Source: Gp6-AA40 sp035571515
GTDB taxonomy: Bacteria > Acidobacteriota > Vicinamibacteria > Vicinamibacterales > UBA2999
NCBI GenBank assembly: GCA_035571515.1
Contig: DATNCQ010000052.1
Span: 1 to 64,000, forward strand
Reading direction: 5' to 3'
DNA: 64,000 bases
The notes below the pieces were generated by a model that was not told where the DNA came from, made no database searches, and was given only the letters and a program-made list of their open reading frames with translations. Positions 36,078 through 44,305 of this stretch are shown here, piece by piece (the first letter of the stretch is position 1; every line of letters starts with the position of its first letter). Position numbers and translations under genes: made by a program.

Positions 36078-37364
36078 GAGCTGTCGATCGCGGGTCTCGC
36101 GGATGGCGAGCAGGCCGATGAGCGTGAGCGCCGCGGCGCCGGTCAGGTAGTAGCCGACGTACTGAAGCCCGTACTTCGTCGCGAGGTAGGTGGCGATGTA
36201 CGGCGCGAGCGAGGCGCCGAAGATGCCCGCGAGGTTGAACGTCAGCGAGCTGCCGGTGTAGCGAACCGAGGTCGGGAACAGCTCGGACAGCGTGGTGCCG
36301 AGCGGGCCGTACGTCAGTCCCATCAGCGACAGGCCGACGACCATCGCCAGCGTCGCGCCGCCGATGCCCGCCGACAGCATCGGCGCGAGCACGAGCCCGA
36401 AGGCGCCGATTCCGACCGTCACCCAGATCAGCGTCACCCGTCTTCCGCGTTCGGCCAGCGCCGCGCTCAACGGGATGGTCAGGGCGAAGAACACGATGCC
36501 CACCAACTGGATGATGAGGAACGTCGCGCGGCTGTATTGCAGCGCCGTCGTGCCCCACGACAGCGCGAAGACCGTCATCAGGTAGAAGAGGACGAAGGTG
36601 GCCAGCGACGCCAGGATGCCGGTGACGAGCGTGCCGGGGTAGTCGCGGAGGACGACGAACATCGGCAGGCGGACGCGTTGCTCGCGCGCGAGCGCCGCGC
36701 GGAAGACCGGCGTCTCCGATATCGTCAGCCGCACGTACAGCCCGACGAGCACGAGCGCGGCACTGGCGAGGAACGGGATGCGCCACCCGAAGGCGAAGAA
36801 CTGATCGTTGGTGAGCCGCTCGGAGAGCAGGAGGAAGACGCCTCCCGAGAAGAAGAAGCCGATGGGCGCGCCCAGCTGCGGGAACATGCCGTACCACGCC
36901 CGCCGGCCCGGCGGCGCGTTCTCGACCGCCAGCAGCACGGCGCCGCCCCACTCGCCGCCGAGCCCGAGTCCCTGGCCGAAGCGGCACAGCGAGAGCAGCG
37001 CGGGCGCCGCGACGCCGATGGACGCGTAGGTCGGCAGGATCCCGATCGCCACGGTCGAGATGCCCATCGTCAGCAGCGCCGCGACGAGCGTGGCCTTGCG
37101 GCCGATCCGGTCGCCGAAATGGCCGAACAGCGCCGACCCGATGGGCCGGGCGACGAACGCGATCGCGAAGGTCGCCAGCGACGCGAGGACCGCCGAGGCC
37201 GGGTCGGAGGCCGGGAAGAAGAGCCGCGGGAACACCAGCACGGCCGCCGTTGCATAGATATAAAAGTCGAAGAACTCGATAGTCGTGCCGATCATGCTCG
37301 CAAACAGCACCTGGCCGGCCGTGTTGACGGGCCGCTCGACGACTGCCGCGTGCTGGTGAGGCAT
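36075..37364 (-). CDS. MFS transporter, metabolite:H+ symporter (MHS) type
   Basis: A 429-residue inner-membrane protein with 12 predicted helices. N-terminal TTIEFFDFYIYATAA and the loop FGHFGDRIGRK are typical of the MHS branch (ShiA, ProP, KgtP relatives), which takes up organic acids or zwitterions with protons. Later FGQGLGLGGEWGGAVL and the C-terminal LFPTSVRYTGSSLTFN match the same branch. It is divergent from the secreted alpha/beta hydrolase at 37405 with a 40-bp gap. The hydrolase and PQQ dehydrogenase nearby suggest that it imports their product, which is an inference. Confidence 0.9.
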   Translation of the reverse strand: MPHQHAAVVERPVNTAGQVLFASMIGTTIEFFDFYIYATAAVLVFPRLFFPASDPASAVLASLATFAIAFVARPIGSALFGHFGDRIGRKATLVAALLTMGISTVAIGILPTYASIGVAAPALLSLCRFGQGLGLGGEWGGAVLLAVENAPPGRRAWYGMFPQLGAPIGFFFSGGVFLLLSERLTNDQFFAFGWRIPFLASAALVLVGLYVRLTISETPVFRAALAREQRVRLPMFVVLRDYPGTLVTGILASLATFVLFYLMTVFALSWGTTALQYSRATFLIIQLVGIVFFALTIPLSAALAERGRRVTLIWVTVGIGAFGLVLAPMLSAGIGGATLAMVVGLSLMGLTYGPLGTTLSELFPTSVRYTGSSLTFNLAGIFGASLAPYIATYLATKYGLQYVGYYLTGAAALTLIGLLAIRETRDRQL

Positions 37365-37404
37365 GGCCCGTATTTAACCAGAAACGCGGTAACATTCGGC
37401 CCCT

Positions 37405-39453
37405 ATGCGCATCAAAGTCGTTTTTGCCGCAGCCCTGTTGCTCGTCGCTGCGTCCGCAGCCGACGCGCGCATCACCAAGATCAGGATCGTCACGAAGGAG
37501 TCGCCGACCTTCGGCGGCTACGCCTTCACGGGCGTCGGCCAGTACGAGAAGCTGGTCGGCAAGGCGTACGGCGAGCTCGATCCGAACGACCCGAAGAACT
37601 CGGGCATCGTCGACATCAAGCTCGCGCCGCGCAACGCCCGCGGCAAGGTGGAGTACGCGGTCGACTTCTACATCCTGAAGCCGATCGACCTTGCCAAGGG
37701 TATTCACAAGGTCATGTACGAGCCGCCGAACCGCGGACGGAAGACGCACGCGTCGCTCAATCGCGGCGCGGGCAGCAACGATCCGGGCTCGACGACCAAT
37801 CCGCAGGAGCTGGCGAACCTCTTCCTCCCGCCGCGCGGCTACACGATGGTGTGGAGCGGATGGGATTTCAGCGCCGGCACCGACAGCAGCGACTACAACA
37901 CCACGATCACGCTGCCGGTGGCGAAGAACCCCGACGGCTCGCCGATTACCGGCCCCTCCTACGAGTACATCGTCAGCGGCGCGGCGTCGTACGAACTGAA
38001 CTATCCGGCGGCGACGCTCGATCAATCGAAGGCGACGCTCACGCACCGCGTGCGCCTCGACGACGTGCCGCAGGTGGTGCCGGCCAGCGGGTGGGCCTAC
38101 GACGCGGCGGGGACGACGATTCACCTGCTGCCGCAGGGCACGCGATTCACGCAGGGCGACATCTACGAGTTCTCCTACACCGCGAAGGATCCGACGGTGA
38201 ACGGCATCGGCTTCGCCGCGGTGCGCGACTTCAACGCGTTCCTCCGCTACGAGAAGGCCGACGAGGCAGGCACGCCGAACCCGATGGCGGGCGACATCAC
38301 GCGCATCTACACCGAAGTCCAGTCGCAGCCCGGGCGCATGCTGAACGACTTCCGCACGCACGGCTTCAACCAGGCCGAGAACGGCAAGATCGTGTTCGAC
38401 GGGATGCTGCAGTGGATCGCCGCGGCGGACGGCATCAACATGAACAGCCGGTTCTCGCAGCCGGGCCGCACCGAGCGCAACCGCCAGGATCAGCTGTACG
38501 CCGAAGGCGTCTTCCCGTTTGCGAACCAGCGGCTGAAGGATCCGATCAGCGGCAAGACCGCCGGCCGCTACGACGCGTGCTCGAAGACCAACACCTGCCC
38601 GCTGGCGATGGAGATCTACTCCGCCAACGAGTACTGGGTGAAGGGCGCGTCGCTCTTCCACACCGATCCCGCGGGGAAGACGGACCTGCCCGATCATCCG
38701 ATGGCGCGGCTCTATTTCATGTCGAGCATGCAGCACGGCACCGGCAACGCGGCCGCGAAGGGCGCCTGCCAGCAGTTCGGCAACCCGCTCGATTCCGGTC
38801 CGGTGCAGCGCGCGCTGTGGGACGCGCTCGACCAGTGGTCCACCAAGGGGATCGCGCCGCCGCCGACCTCGGTGCCGCGCCTCGCCGACGGGACGCTCGT
38901 GCCCGCGCTGCCGCAGGCGGCGCAGGGCTTCCCGAAGATTCCGGGCGTCAGCTACACGGGGCTGAAATCGACGCGCTACCTGCTCAACTACGGCCCCGAC
39001 TACTACAAGACCGGCATCGCCACCATCAACCCGCCGGTCATCAAGCCGCCGATGTTCGAGAACCCGGCGAACGGCCCGATCTATCCGACCTTCGTGCCGA
39101 AGACCGACGCCGACGGCAACGACATCGCGGGCGTCCGGCTGCCGGACGTGACCGTGCCGCTCGCGACCTACACCGGCTGGTCGCTTCGCGCCGGCGCGCA
39201 GGCCGGCGACGGCTGCGAGGGCACCGGCCAGATGATTGGGTTCGCGAAGACGAAGGCCGAGCGGATGGCGTCCGGCGATCCGCGTCCGTCGATCGAGGAG
39301 CGCTACGCGTCGGCGGATGCCTACGCCGCGGCGGCGAAGAAGGCGATCGACGATCTCGTCGCGCGGCGTCTCCTGCTGCAGGAAGACGCGCAGCCCAGTT
39401 TCGACCGCATGATGCGCGTCTGGCAGAGCGCCACCACCAGCGGAACCCGGTGA
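37405..39453 (+). CDS. Secreted alpha/beta hydrolase domain protein (Abhydrolase_10-like)
   Basis: A 682-residue protein with signal peptide MRIKVVFAAALLLVAASAADA. The middle and C-terminal parts follow a family of large secreted alpha/beta hydrolase-like proteins: VMYEPPNRGRKTHASLNRG, YTMVWSGWDFSA, DITRIYTEVQSQPGRMLNDFRTH and the FPKIPGVSYTG stretch. A nucleophile elbow is not obvious from sequence alone, so activity is unproven. The stop overlaps the following cytochrome c start (TGATG), so a redox partner is made with it. It is divergent from an MHS transporter. Confidence 0.8.
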   Translation: MRIKVVFAAALLLVAASAADARITKIRIVTKESPTFGGYAFTGVGQYEKLVGKAYGELDPNDPKNSGIVDIKLAPRNARGKVEYAVDFYILKPIDLAKGIHKVMYEPPNRGRKTHASLNRGAGSNDPGSTTNPQELANLFLPPRGYTMVWSGWDFSAGTDSSDYNTTITLPVAKNPDGSPITGPSYEYIVSGAASYELNYPAATLDQSKATLTHRVRLDDVPQVVPASGWAYDAAGTTIHLLPQGTRFTQGDIYEFSYTAKDPTVNGIGFAAVRDFNAFLRYEKADEAGTPNPMAGDITRIYTEVQSQPGRMLNDFRTHGFNQAENGKIVFDGMLQWIAAADGINMNSRFSQPGRTERNRQDQLYAEGVFPFANQRLKDPISGKTAGRYDACSKTNTCPLAMEIYSANEYWVKGASLFHTDPAGKTDLPDHPMARLYFMSSMQHGTGNAAAKGACQQFGNPLDSGPVQRALWDALDQWSTKGIAPPPTSVPRLADGTLVPALPQAAQGFPKIPGVSYTGLKSTRYLLNYGPDYYKTGIATINPPVIKPPMFENPANGPIYPTFVPKTDADGNDIAGVRLPDVTVPLATYTGWSLRAGAQAGDGCEGTGQMIGFAKTKAERMASGDPRPSIEERYASADAYAAAAKKAIDDLVARRLLLQEDAQPSFDRMMRVWQSATTSGTR

Positions 39454-40004
39454 TGCGCTCCTCGGTGACGGTTGCGGCGGCGCTGCTCGTCGCGCTCGCG
39501 TCGGCATCGAACGCGCGCGTGACGGCGCAGTCCGCCGCGGCGCCCCCGCCTTCGCCCGAGGCTGCGGCGAGGCAGGTTGACGCCAGCGACCTGGCCGAGG
39601 GCCGCCGCCTGTTCGAGCAGAAGGGGAACTGCCAGGCGTGTCACGGCTGGAGCGGCGACGGCCACAAGACCGACAACCAGATGCCGGACGGCGCGAACCT
39701 GCGCGAGACGAAGATCCCCCGCGCCGGCCTCGTCATGACGATCAAGTGCGGCCGGCTCAACTCGCAGATGCCGGCGTTCGACAAGTTTGCCTACAGCGAC
39801 GGGCGCTGCTACGGCAAAACGCAGGCGGACCTGAAGGCGTATCCCACCCGGATGCCGGATCCGCCGGCGACGCTGCAGGCGCGTGAAATCGAGCTGATCG
39901 TCGACTTCATGACGGCGCGCATCGTCGGCAAGGGGCCGATGGATCACGCCAAGTGCGTGGAGTTCTGGGGCGGCGACGAGGACATCTGCCGCGATCTCAA
40001 ATAG
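39453..40004 (+). CDS. Secreted monohaem cytochrome c
   Basis: A 183-residue protein with signal peptide MRSSVTVAAALLVALASASNA and one haem motif, CQACH, in GRRLFEQKGNCQACHGWSG (about residue 62). A likely Met ligand is in SQMPAFDKF. Extra Cys residues (KCGRLNS, GRCYG, KCVEFWGGDEDIC) suggest disulfides. The ATG at 39453 was taken because it overlaps the hydrolase stop (TGATG) and begins a signal peptide. It ends convergent with a PQQ dehydrogenase gene 104 bp away; it is a good candidate electron acceptor for that enzyme. Confidence 0.9.
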   Translation: MRSSVTVAAALLVALASASNARVTAQSAAAPPPSPEAAARQVDASDLAEGRRLFEQKGNCQACHGWSGDGHKTDNQMPDGANLRETKIPRAGLVMTIKCGRLNSQMPAFDKFAYSDGRCYGKTQADLKAYPTRMPDPPATLQAREIELIVDFMTARIVGKGPMDHAKCVEFWGGDEDICRDLK

Positions 40005-40108
40005 GTGGCAGGTGGCAGGGGGCAGGTGGCAGTAGGGAGCAGGTCCAGCCTGCCACCTGAGGTTCTGCCACCTCCTGCGCCCTGCCCCCTGCCCCCTGCC
40101 TCCTGCCC
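40005..40108. repeat. G-rich / C-rich inverted repeat between convergent genes
   Basis: The left half (40005-40043) consists of GGTGGCAG- and GGGGGCAG-like units; the right half (40049-40108) of CTGCCACC and CCTGCCCC units, so the two halves can pair imperfectly. It exactly fills the gap between the cytochrome c stop and the PQQ dehydrogenase stop. It may work as a two-way terminator. It is not a CRISPR: no spacers. Confidence 0.75.
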
Positions 40109-41854
40109 CTAATTCAGCGCGAACACGAACATATAGCTCGCGTCCTGGAAGCCGTCGAACTTCACCGGATGCAGGTGCCGCCCGCCGGCCTGCACCGCGA
40201 GGTACTGCTTCGCGCCAATCGCGTAGGTCACCGGCGCGCCCTTGAGCGCCGTGCCGACGTTGAAGCGCCACAGCTCCTCGAGCGTCTCGTCGTTGTAGGC
40301 CACGACCCAGCCATCCTGCAGCGCCGTGAACACCACCCCGCCCGCAGTATCGGTCGCACCCGACCGAATCTCGATGTCGGTGACCGCCTTCGCGATGACC
40401 TTGTGCTTCACCGTGTCGAACGCGGTGACCGAGCCGTAGTACAGGTCGCTCGAGAACGTCCGTTTCTCGCTGTTCTTGTCGTCGATGCCCCCGTTGGCCG
40501 ACCGAAACGCGACCGCCGCGCCGTTGGTCGAGAAGCATCCCTCGATGCCGACACCGTAGGCGATGTTCTTTACCGGGTTGTAGGCGGTGGGCTGGTGCGC
40601 GATGCCGCCATGCCACGTCGGACACGTACGTTTCAGGCCGTCGCCACGCAGCGCCCTCGCCTCGGGGTTGTAGATCTGGACATCCAGCTTCGGGTCGTAT
40701 TCAAGGGGCATCCCGGTCTTCGGATTGAGTCCCTTCGTCCAGTTCAGATCGTTGACGTACTGCGTCCCCTTGATGAACTTGCCGTTGGTGCGATCGAGCG
40801 TGTAGAAGAAGCCGTTGCGCGCGAAGTGGCCGACGACCTTCCGCGCGACGCCGTCGATCGTCGTGTCGTACAGCATGTGGATGCCGACCTCGTCGTAGTC
40901 CCACGCGTCGTTCGGCGTGTATTGGAAATACCAGGCGAGCTTGCCGGTGTCGATGTTCAGCGCGACGGCGGCGTTGGTGTAGAGGTTGTCGCCGGGGCGC
41001 GCCTGCGGATCATATTGCGGGATCGGATTGCCCGTTCCCCAGATGGTGAGCCTGGTCGCCGGGTCGTAGGTCCCGGTCTGCCAGAGTCCGGCGCCGCCGG
41101 TCTTCCACGCGTTGTTCTTGTCCTTCCACGTTTCGCTGCCCGGATCACCCGGCTTCGGAATCGCGTACCAGCGCCACAGCTCCTTGCCGGTGCGCGCCTC
41201 GAGCGCGGCGATCCAGCCGCGTGTCTTTCCGTCGCCGGCGCCGTTGGCGATGATCACCTTGCCGTCGGCGGTAATCGGCGCCGCGAAGAATCGTTCGCGG
41301 CTCCCGAATTCGTCCGTCTTCGCGATCATCTTGTCCCAGACGATTTCACCGGTGTCGCGGTTGACCGCAATCACGCGGCCGTCGGGAATGTTGGCGATGA
41401 CGAGATCCTCCCACAGGGCGATGCCGCGTGTCCGCGGCGGGTTGCCCTGGTGCTTCACGCCGGGGTCGGCGACCCAGGCGAAGGAGCCTTTCATGCCGTC
41501 GCGCGCGTCGATCTTGTAGAGCGTCCCCCACCCGTCGGTCGTGTACATGAACCCGTTGTCGATGAGCGGGTTGACCTCGTTCTCGGGCCCGTTCTGCCCG
41601 ACGTCCTGCATGCCGCCGAGCGCGAGCGCCCAGACCATGCGCAGGTTCTTCACGTTCTCCCGGTTGATCTGCGTCAGCTTCGAGTAGCGCGTCGCGCCGT
41701 AGTCGCCGTTCATCATGAGCCAGTTCTGCGGCTCGTTCTGCGCGTTGACGAGCCGGTCCGCGTTGACGGTCATCTTGTACTGGGCGACGACGGAGATACT
41801 CGCGAGGAGTACGGCGCCGATCACCGCCGACGGGAGGGTCGAGAATTTCGACAT
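40109..41854 (-). CDS. PQQ-dependent alcohol dehydrogenase (methanol/ethanol type), predicted lanthanide-dependent
   Basis: A 581-residue periplasmic quinoprotein, signal peptide ending near VVA-Q24. The eight-blade propeller pattern is visible (GDYGATRYSKLTQINRENV, then DxxTGKLAWYFQ tryptophan-docking repeats). The active-site stretch GTGNPIPQYDPQARPGDN (N276 as metal ligand) is followed by WDYD at 318-321. In this superfamily an Asp two residues after the catalytic Asp (DYD, 319-321) goes with lanthanide use, while Ca enzymes have Ala there. The vicinal Cys-Cys of methanol dehydrogenase is not seen. A cytochrome c is encoded convergently at 39453-40004. Substrate unknown. Confidence 0.9.
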   Translation of the reverse strand: MSKFSTLPSAVIGAVLLASISVVAQYKMTVNADRLVNAQNEPQNWLMMNGDYGATRYSKLTQINRENVKNLRMVWALALGGMQDVGQNGPENEVNPLIDNGFMYTTDGWGTLYKIDARDGMKGSFAWVADPGVKHQGNPPRTRGIALWEDLVIANIPDGRVIAVNRDTGEIVWDKMIAKTDEFGSRERFFAAPITADGKVIIANGAGDGKTRGWIAALEARTGKELWRWYAIPKPGDPGSETWKDKNNAWKTGGAGLWQTGTYDPATRLTIWGTGNPIPQYDPQARPGDNLYTNAAVALNIDTGKLAWYFQYTPNDAWDYDEVGIHMLYDTTIDGVARKVVGHFARNGFFYTLDRTNGKFIKGTQYVNDLNWTKGLNPKTGMPLEYDPKLDVQIYNPEARALRGDGLKRTCPTWHGGIAHQPTAYNPVKNIAYGVGIEGCFSTNGAAVAFRSANGGIDDKNSEKRTFSSDLYYGSVTAFDTVKHKVIAKAVTDIEIRSGATDTAGGVVFTALQDGWVVAYNDETLEELWRFNVGTALKGAPVTYAIGAKQYLAVQAGGRHLHPVKFDGFQDASYMFVFALN

Positions 41855-42065
41855 GATGTTCTCCGAATGAAGCGTCTGTTTCCGGCCCGGCTGCGCGCGG
41901 GACTCGCCGGGTGAATTATTGTCCGCTCCACCCGATTGTCAACGGTTTGATGTATTCTTTCCGCCTTCGCGCTGCGCGCTACGGGGGACAAGCCGCGTTG
42001 CGCTTTGCGCTGCCGCTGAGAGGCGGCCGGACGCGCAGCATCCGGATATTCAAGAGGAGAGCGAG

Positions 42066-42977
42066 ATGGAACCGAGAAAACCGAAGCTGCCTGCGGAAGC
42101 GGTGCAGCTCTATAACGAGTTCATTCACGGCCACATCAGCCGCCGGGAGTTCTTCGACGGCGCGAAGAAATTCGCCGTGGGCGGGCTGGCGGCCGGCACC
42201 ATCATCGACATGCTCATGCCCGACTACGCGGCCGCGCAGCAGGTCTCCAAGACCGACGAGCGGCTGAAGACCAGCTACGAAACCGTGCAGTCGCCGATGG
42301 GCAACGGCACCATCAAGGGCTATCTCGCGCGTCCCAAGAGCGTCCTCGACATGAAGCTGCCGGGGGTGCTGATCGTCCACGAAAACCGCGGCTTGAATCC
42401 CCACATGGAAGACGTCGCGCGCCGGTTCGCGTTGATGAACTTCATGGCGTTCGCGCCCGATGGCCTCACCTCGGTCGGCGGCTACCCCGGTGACGACGTG
42501 CGGGGCGGCGAGCTGTTCGGCAAGGTCGATCGCAACAAGATGACCGAGGACTTCGTCGCGGCGGCGTACTGGCTGAAGAACCGCCCCGACTGCAGCGGCA
42601 AGATCGGCGCGACCGGCTTCTGCTTCGGCGGCGGCATCGCCAACACGCTGGCCGTCCGCCTCGGCGCCGACATCGCCGCGGTGGCGCCGTTCTACGGCGG
42701 CCCGCCGATGGCGGCCGACGTCGCCAAGATCAAGGCGGCGGTGCTGGTGCATCACGGCGCGCTCGACACGCGGCTGGCGATGACCTGGCCCGACTACGAC
42801 AAGCAGCTGACCGCCGCCGGCGTGCCGCACGAAGGGCACATCTACGAGGGCGCCGTGCATGGGTTCAACAACGACGCGACGCCCGAGCGCTACAACAAGG
42901 CGGCCGCGGACTTCGCGTGGAACCGCACGATCGAGTGGTTCAACAAGTACGTGCGGACGTCTTCGGGAACGAACTAG
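42066..42977 (+). CDS. Dienelactone hydrolase family protein with twin-arginine signal
   Basis: A 303-residue protein. The ATG at 42066 follows AGGAGA at a good distance. The N-terminal part carries SRREFFDGAKKFAVGGLAAG, a twin-arginine export signal, so it should be folded before export. The catalytic domain has the Cys nucleophile in GATGFCFGGGIAN, then Asp in HHGALDTR and His in YEGAVHGFNND, the dienelactone hydrolase triad. These enzymes open lactones or related esters. It follows a 211-bp intergenic region after the divergent PQQ dehydrogenase gene. Confidence 0.88.
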   Translation: MEPRKPKLPAEAVQLYNEFIHGHISRREFFDGAKKFAVGGLAAGTIIDMLMPDYAAAQQVSKTDERLKTSYETVQSPMGNGTIKGYLARPKSVLDMKLPGVLIVHENRGLNPHMEDVARRFALMNFMAFAPDGLTSVGGYPGDDVRGGELFGKVDRNKMTEDFVAAAYWLKNRPDCSGKIGATGFCFGGGIANTLAVRLGADIAAVAPFYGGPPMAADVAKIKAAVLVHHGALDTRLAMTWPDYDKQLTAAGVPHEGHIYEGAVHGFNNDATPERYNKAAADFAWNRTIEWFNKYVRTSSGTN

Positions 42978-43010
42978 AGACCGCTCCGGCTCACCCGCAC
43001 GGTCCACGTG

Positions 43011-43051
43011 CCAACTTCCAACTCCCAAGGTGATTCATCCTTGGGAGTTGG
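43011..43051. repeat. Inverted repeat with CCAACTCCCAAGG arms (second copy)
   Basis: The arms CCAACTCCCAAGG (43018-43030) and CCTTGGGAGTTGG (43039-43051) are identical to the inner arms of the element at 25594-25657; the left arm is extended by CCAACTT. Here it lies between the convergent dienelactone hydrolase and LuxR-fusion genes, so terminator use is possible. Confidence 0.8.
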
Positions 43052-43106
43052 CATCCTGCCGATAGGCCGCATCCGGCCGCTCACGCCGACGAGCCGTCGG
43101 CAGATG

Positions 43107-44180
43107 TCAACGAAAGCCGTGATCGCGCGCGAAGACGATCGCCTGCGCACGCGACCAGACACCGAGCTTGTCGAAGACGTTCGACGTGTGGTTGCGCACC
43201 GTCTTCTCGCTGATGGCGAGACGATCGGCGATGTCGGTGTTGCTCAATCCCTCGGTGATCAACGCCAGCACCTGCCGCTCGCGCGACGAGAGCGACGCGA
43301 ACACCGACTCCTGCCGCACGGCAGCTCCGCCGGTGAACTCCAGCACCGCCTCCTGAAACCGCTGCCACGCGGGCTCGTGCTCGAGCAGGATGTGATTGCG
43401 CGAGTCGAGCTCGACGAACTCGGCGTTGGCGATCCCCGCGGCGAGCCGGCGCCCCTCGTCGATCGACGTCATCTCGTCGTTGCGCGCGTGCAGCACGAGC
43501 GTGGGCACGCGCACCTGGCCGAGCAGGTCGGAGACGTCCACGACCGCGCGCGCCTCGAACAGCGCGGCCGCGACCTCGCCGGTCGCCGTCTTCAGGCACA
43601 GATCGTTGAACCACTGCACCTGTTCGTGCGTCGCCTCCGGGATGAAGCGTGACGTGAACACCTGGCGGAAGGTGGGGTTGTCGCGCCCCCACCCGATGCG
43701 TGCCAGCTCGATCATCGCGCGATATTCACGTTCGCTGACCGAGGGGCCGCGGCGCATCTTCCCGCGCGCGTAGCTGCCGTAGAAAATCATCCGCGCCACG
43801 CGCTCCGGGTGCCGCACCGCGTACGAGACGCACGTGGCCGCGCCCTGCGAGATGCCGAGCAGCGTCACGGGGCCGGAGGGGCGCGCCGCGTCGATGATGG
43901 TTTCGAGATCCGCGGTCCAGCGCTCCGTCGACAGGTCATCCGGCTTCCACTCGCTCATCCCGCATCCACGTTCGTCGAAGCGGATGAAGCGGAAGTGTTC
44001 CGAGAAAAACCGGATCCAGTGCCGCCAGACCGGGCTCTCCCACTCGTACTCGAGGTGCGACAGCCAGTTGGCGGCCTTGACGACGACGGGACCGTCGCCG
44101 GACTCGGCCCATGCCAGGCGAGCGCCGTCCGACGCGTGCGCGTAATGAACCCGCTGGCGAAACTTCGAGGACGTCGTCAT
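43107..44180 (-). CDS. Alpha/beta hydrolase - LuxR-type HTH fusion regulator
   Basis: A 357-residue protein. Residues about 10-270 are an alpha/beta hydrolase domain: FDERGCGMSEW, nucleophile Ser in LLGISQGAATC, Asp in HARNDEMTS and His in DSRNHILL, so the triad looks intact. Residues about 285-350 are a LuxR HTH: LSSRERQVLALITEGLSNTD, followed by ISEKTVRNHTSNVFDKLGV. The protein could bind a small acyl or ester ligand through its hydrolase domain and control transcription. ATG 44180 is preferred over a TTG 51 bases upstream. A short palindrome lies 9 bases before the start. Confidence 0.88.
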   Translation of the reverse strand: MTTSSKFRQRVHYAHASDGARLAWAESGDGPVVVKAANWLSHLEYEWESPVWRHWIRFFSEHFRFIRFDERGCGMSEWKPDDLSTERWTADLETIIDAARPSGPVTLLGISQGAATCVSYAVRHPERVARMIFYGSYARGKMRRGPSVSEREYRAMIELARIGWGRDNPTFRQVFTSRFIPEATHEQVQWFNDLCLKTATGEVAAALFEARAVVDVSDLLGQVRVPTLVLHARNDEMTSIDEGRRLAAGIANAEFVELDSRNHILLEHEPAWQRFQEAVLEFTGGAAVRQESVFASLSSRERQVLALITEGLSNTDIADRLAISEKTVRNHTSNVFDKLGVWSRAQAIVFARDHGFR

Positions 44181-44189
44181 TCCGAACCG

Positions 44190-44207
44190 GCGGGACGTTT
44201 GTCCCGC
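44190..44207. promoter_or_regulatory. Short palindrome upstream of the hydrolase-LuxR gene
   Basis: GCGGGAC-GTTT-GTCCCGC is an 18-nt palindrome with 7-bp arms, 9 bases before the ATG at 44180. It could be an operator for autoregulation, or a leader hairpin masking the start. If the TTG at 44231 is the true start, it would be inside the coding region. Confidence 0.35.
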
Positions 44208-44305
44208 GATCTGGCCGGCGATTCTATCCAATTCGGGACAGAACGCCCATGGCGGCCGTCGCCTCCGCCCTTCATCCTGCCCACACTCGCAGAAGGAGGA
44301 TGAAC

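Noticed and set aside
36537..39452. Upstream part of an 1155-codon plus-strand frame that ends in the cytochrome c
   Set aside because: Only the last 183 codons (39453-40004) have a signal peptide and haem motif; the rest is a shadow.
35686..39507. 1273-codon open frame on the minus strand
   Set aside because: It crosses the palindrome, the MFS gene and the secreted hydrolase without any recognisable domain of its own.
40005..40108. CRISPR-like array
   Set aside because: Short G-rich units without unique spacers; it is a slippage-type inverted repeat.
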